Shown here piece by piece: positions 57,646 to 64,000 of a DNA stretch of 64,000 nt. The position numbers were made by a program, and so were the translations under genes. Origin of the DNA: Plazaster borealis (Eukaryota; Echinodermata; Asteroidea; Forcipulatida; Labidiasteridae); contig CM037475.1 in the NCBI GenBank assembly GCA_021014325.1, forward strand, positions 2,077,001 through 2,141,000. Reading direction: 5' to 3'. Under the pieces are notes generated by a model. That model ran no database searches, had not been told where the DNA came from, and saw nothing but the letters and a program-made list of their open reading frames with translations. Position 1 is the first letter of the stretch. Every line of letters starts with the position of its first letter.

Positions 57646-60600
57646 CTGATCAGGATTAAAACAAATGGACATCATTAATTTTATGAATGTTAATGAGATC
57701 ATGTAGGTATATAAGCCTTCAACCTGTGGCTAATTGCAAACAGGTGCTGAGAGGAAAGATTTACTAAGCACGGAAAAGGTTATTGAGCAAAAAAATGTAT
57801 TAGCAGCAACAATTCTGGGTAATGAACAATTACTATAACCAGTTTGCCAATTCTTGTTAAGCAGGACTAGAGAACTTAAGGATAATTTACAGGATTGGTA
57901 ATTATTGCAAAAATCAATTCTTTCCACTTGACTGCTTCTGTTACACCAGCATACTTGTTTGTTTGTTGTGTTGTCATTTAGCCTTCGAGAAAGACTTTCA
58001 TGAGTTGAAACATCAAGCCATTAACTTTTTTTGACAAAAGTATGAGAAGTTTGAATCTCACTGATTCTAAAGTTCATACCAGTACCAACCCTCCAGAGAA
58101 ATAGTTCCCTCTGAAAGCTCACTGATTCTAAAGTTCATACCAGTACCAACCCTCCAGAGAATTAGTTCCCTCTGAAAGCTCACTGATTCTAAAGTTCATA
58201 CCAGTACCAATCCTCCAGAGAAATCGTTCCCTCTGAAAGCTCACTGATTCTAAAGTTCCTACCAGTACCAATCCTCCAGAGAAATAGTTCCCTCTGAAAG
58301 CTCACTGATTCTATAAAGTTCATACAGTACCAACCCTCCAGAGAAATATTTCCCTCTGAAAGCTCACTGATTCTAAAGTTCATACCAGTACCAATCCTCC
58401 AGAGAAATATTTCCCTCTGAAAGCTCACTGATTCTAAATTTCATACCAGTACCAATCCTCCAGAGAAATAGTTCCCTCTGAAGCTCACTGATTCTAAAGT
58501 TCATACCAGTACCAATCGTCCAGAGAAATATTTCCCTCTGAAAGCTCACTGATTCTGAAGTTCATACCAGTACCAATCCTCCAGAGAAGTATTTTCATCT
58601 GAAAGCTCACTGATTCTAAAATTCCTACCAGTACCAAATCTCCAGAGAAATATTTCCATCTGAAAGCTCACTGATTCTAAAGTTCATACCAGTACCAATC
58701 CTCCAGAGAAATATTTCCATCTGAAAGCTCACTGACTATAAAGTTCATACTAGTACCAATCCTCCAGAGAAACTTTTCTGTCTGAAAGCTCACCGATTCT
58801 AAAGTTCATACCAGTACCAACCCTCCAGAGATATATTTCCATCTGAAAGCTCACTGATTCTAAAATTCATACCAGTACCAATCCACCAGATAATTATTTC
58901 CATCTGAAAGCTCACTGCTTATAAATTTCATACCAGTATCACTCCTCCAGAGAAATATTTTGGTTAGTTACGTGATATTTGAAATAAAAAGTCGCATCCC
59001 CTTCAGGTGTCAGTACGTTAATCCGGAGGCCGCAGGTTCAAATCCTTTTCTAGTAAATTTTTCTTTCTTCAACCCCCCCCCCAAAAATAAACAAAATAAA
59101 AAATTAAAAAAATAAGTAAAAAAAACCTGAAAAATAAAAAGCTTTTGCAAACTGCTTACTAACCAAAATGGCCTCAAATTTTAACTTAAGCAGAATCAAT
59201 TCAAAAGCTTCACTTAAAAAAATGACAATACTTTGATATATTTACCCGAAACTCATCTTCAAGATGCGTTCGTCTCGTCTTGGAGTTGAGCCTCTTCAGC
59301 TTGGATAATGTCTCTGGGTATTCTTGAGTAGGGATTTGTGTATTTCCACAGAGATAAGCCTCCAATAGTGCAGAATATATGAAGACGTACTGATCCTACA
59401 AAGGTATATTATGACAAGTGATTAACTTTTGAAGAACAAATTAATTGGCAGGTTTGTTTTTTTAAAGATTACTTTTATGAATTTTTTATGCAAGCTCAGT
59501 GGTCTAGTGGTAAGACATCTGCTCTAGCATGGTAAAGGTTGTAGGTTCGAATCCCACTTGAGTGATACGCCTGTGGATTTGTTTATTTCACAGGACTGGG
59601 GAAACTACTGAGTATACAATGCACACATCGGTGTAAGGGTAAAAAAAAAAATTATTCTTTATCCCCGATAAAAAATTTACATTAAAAATTTACATAGTTT
59701 TTTGATTGGTCAATGTATTAAAGGGTCTGTATACGTTTGGTAATGACTCTTAAAATTAATGGCAATAAAAACTTACTTAGTAAGCATACAGCAGCTTTGG
59801 ATAGTATAATGCATTTTTGAGAAACTTTTCACTTCGAAGTACTGCAGTTATGGAAAAAGATATCACTTTTTATCCCCCCGTTTCTCAGATTGTGTATTCC
59901 AATTGCAGATTATTCTTCCTGCGTGGACATAACCGCTCCAGATTTTAGGCAATATCTAAAAACGCTACCACCTTTCGAAATGAAATTTAAGATTAAAATA
60001 ATCGAGCGGTTCCAAAAACCAATGGTATACTTTCCCTTTAAGGGGGTGGAGCTTAATTGATCAGTGTATTATCCTTCATAGTTCAATGTCAATTCACTTA
60101 CATAAGTTTGTACCATGTTGACTCGACAGTCCCTCATCTCATTCACATAACTGAAAACACTTATTTGTTGTTGTTGATTCATCATATCTAACAATGTGTA
60201 GATGGCGATAAATGTCCCTGTCCGTCCAACACCAGCGCTGTATACAGAAATGATATAATATTAATAACGGCAAAAACTCATTTAAACAAAGAACCAAACA
60301 TACAAAATACTTTACAATTGAAAGTATTTTGATAACTTCACAATAATTTATGTTGACATTTTTTTATAAGGGGTAAGACTTTGGACAAAAGTTTCAAAGT
60401 AATTTGTTAAATCTGAGGGTACAACATTTTTCATATCCACAAATTTGTATTCCAGTTTCAGTTCAAGACTTAAATTATTTTTTTACCTCAAAATTTGGTT
60501 GTACTTTTTATGTTGATTAGGGAAGGTTTCATTCTGAATATGAACATCATTTCCACCTTTCCTTTTTAATTGATCTTCAACATTCCTTTTTAGTTGATCT

Positions 60601-63600
60601 TCAGCAGTTTTAAAAGCGATCTATTTTCAGGTTTAGTATATTTGTTGACCTCAACAGTTTGAGTAGTTAAAAAGAGAGTACATCCCTCTCAAATAAAAAA
60701 AAATTGACAAAGAACGCAAAAAAGACGTTTCACTTCTGCTTTTTTCTGTGTACAATTTCGGGCAAATCAACCCCTCTGCCGCCCTTCACTAAAGAATCCC
60801 AATACACCTATGAATGTTGTCCGCATATTAGAAAGTTGATGGCCAAGCGGATAAGAACACCAAACTCAAGCTCTGGTGTTTCTGATCAGCAGAGTGTGAG
60901 TTCGAGACCCGATCTTGACACTTGTGTCCTTAAGCGAGACACTTAACCATAAATGCTTCGTCCTTCGGATGGGACGTAAAAACGATCAATGCACGTAAAA
61001 GACCCCATTATACAAACTTATCGCTAAGAGAAGGGGTTCGCCCCAGTGTGTCTGGCAGTGCGTTTATCTTCAATCATGATTTGAAGGCTGCACTCAAAAG
61101 AAATAATAATAATAATAATAATAATGCAGTTCTTATATAGCGCTTTACACTCCCGATGGGTGTCTCAAAGTGCTCAGTATTTTTCCTACAAGGTAAGTGG
61201 AGGTGTTGAAGTATGAGACCTATTCCTTTGCATAGCACCATGTAATGGTTTACAAGGTGCTGTGGCGCAATATGCAGCCAATCAAACCAGGAACACCGGG
61301 GCGAACCCCTTCTCTTTACGATAAGTGCACTGGGTTCTTTTACGTGCATTACACAACACACGGGACCTACGGCTTAACGTCCCATCCGAAGGACGAAGCA
61401 TGTGGTTAAGTGTCTTGCTTAAGGACACAAGTGTCACGACTGGGATTCGAACCCACACTCTGCTGATCAGAAACACCAGAGCTTGAGTTTGGTGTTCTTA
61501 TCCGCTCGGCCACGACACGCCACGATTTGCCAAGATTTTCAAGGGACTTTTAAAGACTCATTTGTTTGAATCTCTGTTTTCATATTGAGTTGATTGTCTC
61601 ATTCCTTAACATGACTGGGCAACAGAGGGCGCCATCACTTTTGCGCAATTTGACTGTTGCGCAAAAGTGTGCGTGTGCATTAAATTATGCAATAGAGATT
61701 GCGCGCCGCGATTCCTGTGAGAACAGCGTGTGATGACAAACTTCGGAGGTACATGTACCTGCACAAAATTTTAATAATTATTGAAACTGATCAAGGAACT
61801 TGAGTAAGTCATGCCTTAATATTCATAAACCATGTGAACAAGTTGCAAACAAGCAATCATTTGGCCACAAAGGGCGATTCAAAAACGAGTTGTTTACGGG
61901 CCCTTTCAAGGCCATTGGCAAAGCGTTGGGATCGCAAAAAAAGCGTTTCATGAACTTCATCGATAGTACCTGTATGGAATTGTTGTCAAATTGCGCAATT
62001 TTTGGAAGAGACAATCTTGAATATATGTAGAATCCTATACCAAGTGAACAAATTGTGCAGACTATTCCCCCTCGTCACAGTTTAACTAACAATGCTGTGA
62101 TGATGATTGCGCCCATTTTAGTGTACATGCCTTTCCTACTCCTGCCGATAGGTGGCGCTCTAATGAGACATTTCAACTCAATATGTGTAACAAAAAGGAA
62201 GAAGATTAAGACTGGATTTACCTGCAGTGGATCAGTAAAGGTGTTTCTCTCCCACGGTTGACTTGGCTCTTCTTAGTGTCCTTCACTACTTGTATGAGAT
62301 TAAGAATGCTACTGGGGTACAGGGGTACGCCCATATCGGGCCAGGAGGTCATGGTGAAGTGTTTAATCATACGACTCTCCGATTCACACTCAACCTTAAA
62401 TGAAAACATAAATAACCAATGGGTGACTTTGGGATGTTGGGTGTCAATTCGACATCCCGAGCGCTGTTCCATTGTATGCAGACATAACTGGAAACAATGG
62501 ATTTACCTGCTGGTAAGTCTGCTGCCACCTAGTGTCTATTAGAGTTTCCCATTATCCGGGGCCAAATAACGGCTGGTAAGCATGCAAATATGAACAAAAA
62601 ATAAATAAAGTTGCTCAGCACAAATGGGCAGTGTTGTAGTACCCGTACTTGGAAATTTTACTCAAGTCCTACACAAGTACCATTTTTTAATGGCACTCAT
62701 ACTCAAACTTGCACTCAGCTAGCAAAATACTCGTACTTGAAGTCCATACTCGAAACTCGATACTCGAATGAAAAATAATCTGTACTCGAAGCCATGTACT
62801 TGATAATCGACAGCAGATGTACTCGGACTCTGTTTTTTAAGTTCGGTGATCAAAATACCACTTTTCTTTCCACATTTCTTTATGTAGACCTAGCGTTAAT
62901 TCAAGAAATAGAGGAATAAAGCTCTGGAAAAAGTAAAATCTAAGTTGTCTTTGATGTATTCATGTATATGAGATACATATCATATTATTAGTCAAAAAAT
63001 AATCAATTTTGTATACCTCATTTTGCAGGTGTTTTATATGTGTACCATACTTGTCTCGTACTCAAAGGTCCAAGTTTTGGTACTCATCAGTTGGACTCGA
63101 TACTCGAATATCATAACACTCGGTACTCGGACACTTGTACTCATACTCAATGGCCCAAGTACTTAAATTTGAGTACTACTCGGCCACCTTAGTACTCAGC
63201 AGTACTTGATACTCAACTGAAAAGTACTTGACTATAATAACACCAGGAATGGGTACCTGTCATTATGCCATGTGAAGTAAAAAAAACCTTGACCGAATAC
63301 TTACCGATCCAATATTTTTTAAATTCAATCAATTTCATTAATTTATTTTCTGGTAGTAGCTACCAAAATTGTACAAAATTGGACTTGAAACTTCTTTAAT
63401 GAAATTGTGAATTTTTAAAAATGTTTTAGTTTTATTGTCTGCAGTAGATTTTACTTGTGGAATAATTAATACAAAACTAAACAACAAGTATGCAACTTGT
63501 AAACATAAAATTTAAAAACTTTTCTAAAATGGAGAAATTACAATATGGCAGTACCTTGTGCACTTTGAGTGTATGAATGGTATAATCAGACAGAGATTTC

Positions 63601-63680
63601 TGCTCCACCAAGCTGACGACCACCTCTCCGAATTGCTCCGGCAGATCCTTGCGGCTTGGCCAATACTTCTTGCATTTGTC
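47169..63680 (-). CDS. Receptor-type protein tyrosine phosphatase, 3' part (half of D1, all of D2)
   Basis: Removes phosphate from phosphotyrosine on the inner face of the plasma membrane. Exons, 5' to 3' on the minus strand: 63680-63555, 62394-62222, 60237-60102, 59395-59246, 57645-57549, 56337-56258, 55230-55096, 54092-53964, 51918-51764, 49186-49051, 47246-47169; 464 residues plus stop, all in frame. D1 has TSWPDMGVP and catalytic HCSAGVGRTG, both intact. D2 has a degenerate loop (GWDSNQDKP) and QCSNGVGRSG. The D1-D2 linker with HLEDEFRILNRVTP and NKNRFPDILP is closest, from memory, to R2B receptors (human PTPRK/M/T/U); another clade is possible. The ectodomain, transmembrane helix and first part of D1 lie beyond 63680. 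Introns hold MITEs, SINEs and the 60-bp array. Confidence 0.92.
47390..47650 (-). repeat. LINE-tail-like segment with ATTGAATTGAATTGA end
   Basis: Minus-strand end ATTGAATTGAATTGACTTG preceded by AT-rich sequence. The same TTGAATTGAATTGA ending occurs at 32830-32848 on the plus strand. No protein fragment recognised. Confidence 0.5.
47959..48332 (+). mobile_element. TTAA MITE family A copy
   Basis: Full-length with asymmetric terminal variants (GTATCGTACACG at left, GTTCAGTGCC at right) and centre CTTCTTGCAAGAAG. In the last intron of the phosphatase gene. Confidence 0.88.
48335..48860 (-). other. A-rich intron segment, LINE-tail-like
   Basis: Begins TATTTATTTATTTATTT and CCTGGGTAATCC, then runs A-rich on the plus strand to about 48850. 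Similar in style to 28060-28320 (TATTTATACTGGGTAAA). No coding sequence. Confidence 0.4.
49225..49984. repeat. Dispersed repeat, also at 21180-21600 and 53140-53285/53708-53800
   Basis: Includes GGTCCCAACCATATGGAGG, GGGCGGGATTTTGTTTTGTC and TTTTGCCCAAGTGACGATC. The reverse of 21480-21590 matches 49470-49600. The right end (49800-49984) holds a GCTATGGCTA-rich inverted segment like 7973-8105. Confidence 0.65.
49985..50185. mobile_element. GGGCCCAATTTCAT-type MITE, second copy
   Basis: TTGGGCCCAATAGAGC at left, GCTCTATAAAATTGGGCCC at right, interior TTTTGGCTGGTAACC shared with 1218-1423. Ends just before the four-element TTAA block. Confidence 0.75.
50204..50579 (-). mobile_element. TTAA MITE family A copy, first tile of a four-element block
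   Basis: Full-length, reverse orientation. Its right TTAA (50576-50579) is also the left border of the next element. Confidence 0.88.
50576..50949 (+). mobile_element. TTAA element of CAGGATTGGTA type (family D)
   Basis: Bounded by TTAA at both ends, with inverted termini CAGGATTGGTA and TACCAATCCTG. It shares each border TTAA with a neighbouring element. A partial relative lies at about 55535-55860. Confidence 0.75.
50946..51342 (+). mobile_element. TTAA MITE family B copy
   Basis: TTAA, AGGGTCTGTATACGTTTGG at left, AACGTATACAATCCCTTTAA at right; internal GCTACCACCTTTTGAAATGA. Family B shares outer and subterminal sequence with family A but has a different centre. Confidence 0.88.
51348..51737 (-). 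mobile_element. TTAA MITE family B copy, inverted neighbour
   Basis: Opposite orientation to the copy ending at 51342, only 5 bp away. Together they form a long inverted repeat about 25 bp from the phosphatase exon 51918-51764. Confidence 0.88.
52018..52068. repeat. (AAT)n simple repeat
   Basis: AATAATAATAATAATAACAA-type run. Other short ATT/AAT runs at 15362-15384, 33307-33328 and 61103-61124 are SINE tails or stand alone. Confidence 0.85.
52085..52625 (+). mobile_element. Retroelement remnant with EIxRMW...GALGLIKKG motif
   Basis: At 52428-52620 one frame reads KDREIEINRMWGM, TIPLVLGALGLIKKGLDKF and IPGNINLV, then a TAG, then KIVLF and HILHGILSI. I recognise this pattern from C-termini of metazoan retroelement polyproteins. 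Upstream 52085-52425 (TTTGCGGTAACACCATGTGT, CTACTGCCGCAGAGTAGA) recurs at 14110-14360, 42590-42910 and 55395-55460. Pseudogenic. Confidence 0.65.
53286..53707 (+). mobile_element. tRNA-derived SINE (type 1), best-preserved copy
   Basis: GCGTGTCGTGGCCGAGCGG, B box GGTTCGAGTCC, body with GGGACGTAAAGCCG and GCACGTAAAAGAACCC, 3' end AGCGCTATATAAGAAGCT and (ATT)n. It interrupts a dispersed repeat whose uninterrupted relative is at 49255-49460, so the empty site can be inferred; ATATG probably marks the target duplication. Confidence 0.9.
54297..54672 (+). mobile_element. TTAA MITE family B copy
   Basis: Bounded by TTAA with AGGGTCTGTGTATATGTTTGG at the left in slightly altered form and CGTATACAATCCCTTTAA at the right. 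It truncates a SINE head at about 54220-54290 in a phosphatase intron. Confidence 0.85.
54799..55035 (+). mobile_element. tRNA-derived SINE, internally deleted
   Basis: TGTGTCGTGGCCGAGCGG head fused directly to GTTTCTGGCAGTTGCTGCTG and the tail TAAAGCGCTATAAAAACTAG with (ATT)n; B box and mid-body missing. Confidence 0.8.
55320..55520. repeat. Inverted repeat around a CTAGCAGAGTCTTTCTC motif
   Basis: TTAATGGCCTGACGTTTCGA, CCCTAGCAGAGTCTTTCTC and later GAGAAAGACTCTGCTAGGG, TCGAAACGCCAGGCC form arms of about 40 bp around a 95-bp centre related to the TTTGCGGTTACACCATG repeat. Confidence 0.7.
58038..58955 (-). repeat. About 60-bp minisatellite in a phosphatase intron
   Basis: About 15 units, each with CTCACTGATTCTAAAGTTCA, then ACCAGTACCAATCCTCCAGA, then a CCCTCTGAAAG end. 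The unit resembles the interior of the CAGGATTGGTA-type TTAA element (compare 50630-50700), and a CAGGATTGGTA terminus lies just upstream at 57890. The array therefore probably expanded inside such an element, in the intron between exons 59395-59246 and 57645-57549. Confidence 0.9.
59246..63680 (-). CDS. Phosphatase D1 domain, C-terminal half with active site
   Basis: Exon 63680-63555 carries CKKYWPSRKDLPEQFGE and ends LKVHK. Exon 62394-62222 carries the WPD loop (TSWPDMGVP) and ends within the active-site Ser codon after His-Cys. Exon 60237-60102 resumes with AGVGRTGTF and ends RVNMVQTY. Exon 59395-59246 begins DQYVFIYSALLEAYLCGNTQ and enters the linker. The nucleophile Cys, P-loop Arg and general-acid Asp are all present, so D1 should be active. 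Confidence 0.93.
59490..59660 (+). repeat. tRNA-like repeat with ACATCGGTGTAAGGGTA tail
   Basis: CTCAGTGGTCTAGTGGTAAG and GGTTCGAATCCCACTTGAG resemble tRNA A and B boxes; followed by CACATCGGTGTAAGGGTAAA as at 14480-14510. Confidence 0.6.
59718..60041 (+). mobile_element. TTAA MITE family B copy, diverged
   Basis: Left end TTAAAGGGTCTGTATACG is intact; the right end is degenerate (TATACTTTCCCTTTAA) and parts are deleted. Ends 60 bp before the phosphatase D1 exon at 60102. Confidence 0.8.
60840..61070 (+). mobile_element. tRNA-derived SINE (type 1), 3'-truncated
   Basis: TGGCCAAGCGGATAAGAACA head, GAGTTCGAGACC B box, GGGACGTAAAAACG and a GGGGTTCGCCCC body; the 3' half is missing. Confidence 0.8.
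61103..61523 (-). mobile_element. tRNA-derived SINE (type 1)
   Basis: Minus-strand near-complete copy: head at 61523, (ATT)n tail at 61103-61124. Forms a tail-to-tail pair with the plus-strand SINE at 60840-61070. Confidence 0.88.
62629..63244. mobile_element. hAT-like element rich in TACTCG/TACTTG repeats
   Basis: Starts CAGTGTTGTAGTAC and ends CTATAATAACACC. Subterminal zones hold dozens of TACTCG, TACTTG and GTACTC hexamers, as in hAT-derived repeats of many animals. A related fragment with GGACTCGG repeats is at 1660-1800. Confidence 0.65.
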
Positions 63681-63756
63681 CTGATTATTTTCATTCGAAA
63701 AGAAAAGATCGAAGAAAAGTAGAGGTGAGCCATGCTACGTTATTACTCATGGGTCA

Positions 63757-64000
63757 GGGCTCGAATTTTACACTGGACCGCAAGCCCGAGGCCAGTGGTT
63801 TTAGCACTGGGCCAGTAAACTCACGACTGGACAAGTCCAGCAGTCTTGTGTTTTTCATTTAAATAATAATACCTCACTGTGTAATATCTTTAACAACATG
63901 AAGTGATGTTCAATCATGACTTTTGAGACTTAAAAAAACTTTCAATTCTTTAAAAATGTAGGCCTTTTCTACACACAAGACAAATGAGATAAATCTTCAC
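63757..64000. mobile_element. GGGCTCGAATT-type MITE, cut by window edge
   Basis: GGGCTCGAATTTTACACTGG at 63757 followed by the same interior order as 4268-4728. Lies in the phosphatase intron upstream of exon 63680-63555. Confidence 0.72.

Noticed and set aside
58038..58955. Tandem repeat protein encoded on the minus strand (58189-58428 frame)
   Set aside because: The 60-bp unit stays open only in some stretches; single-base indels between units break it, and it lies in an intron.

Overview
This is a window of animal nuclear DNA: AT-rich, intron-rich, and about as much transposable element as gene. I read it as most likely echinoderm (sea star or sea urchin type). That is an inference from animal-type genes with small exons, dense palindromic MITEs and tRNA-derived SINEs; species cannot be fixed from the sequence alone.

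Three protein-coding genes account for nearly all supportable coding sequence. (1) DNA ligase 1 (LIG1), minus strand: 23 exons from 27225/27054 down to 161, with the last coding exon beyond the left edge. (2) TRMT1, tRNA (guanine26-N2)-dimethyltransferase, plus strand: 13 coding exons from 28616 to 43185, complete at 654 residues, plus a spliced 5' untranslated exon ending near 27895. (3) A receptor-type protein tyrosine phosphatase, minus strand: 11 exons from 63680 down to 47169, carrying the second half of D1, all of D2 and the stop codon; its extracellular, transmembrane and early D1 parts lie beyond the right edge. Every exon junction below was joined in frame with GT/AG borders.

LIG1 and TRMT1 are head to head and share a promoter region of about 0.7 kb with two perfect E2F-type sites on the LIG1 side. 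LIG1 has two in-frame starts: a weak-context upstream ATG that adds a basic, presequence-like 57 residues, and a strong-context ATG that begins with a PCNA-interacting (PIP) motif. This is the arrangement expected for nuclear plus mitochondrial ligase from one gene. TRMT1 and the phosphatase are tail to tail across about 4 kb.

The rest is repeats: at least 14 copies of two related MITE families with TTAA borders, other TTAA elements (one piggyBac-like), several hAT-like MITEs with 8-bp target duplications, long-arm fold-back elements, tRNA-derived SINEs, and 3' fragments of LINEs. Many are nested, so insertion order can be read. Two tandem arrays stand out: a 26-bp array in a TRMT1 intron that is an amplified copy of the adjacent exon end and splice donor, and a roughly 60-bp array in a phosphatase intron that grew from MITE sequence. 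No CRISPR, operon, rRNA gene or convincing functional tRNA gene was seen.
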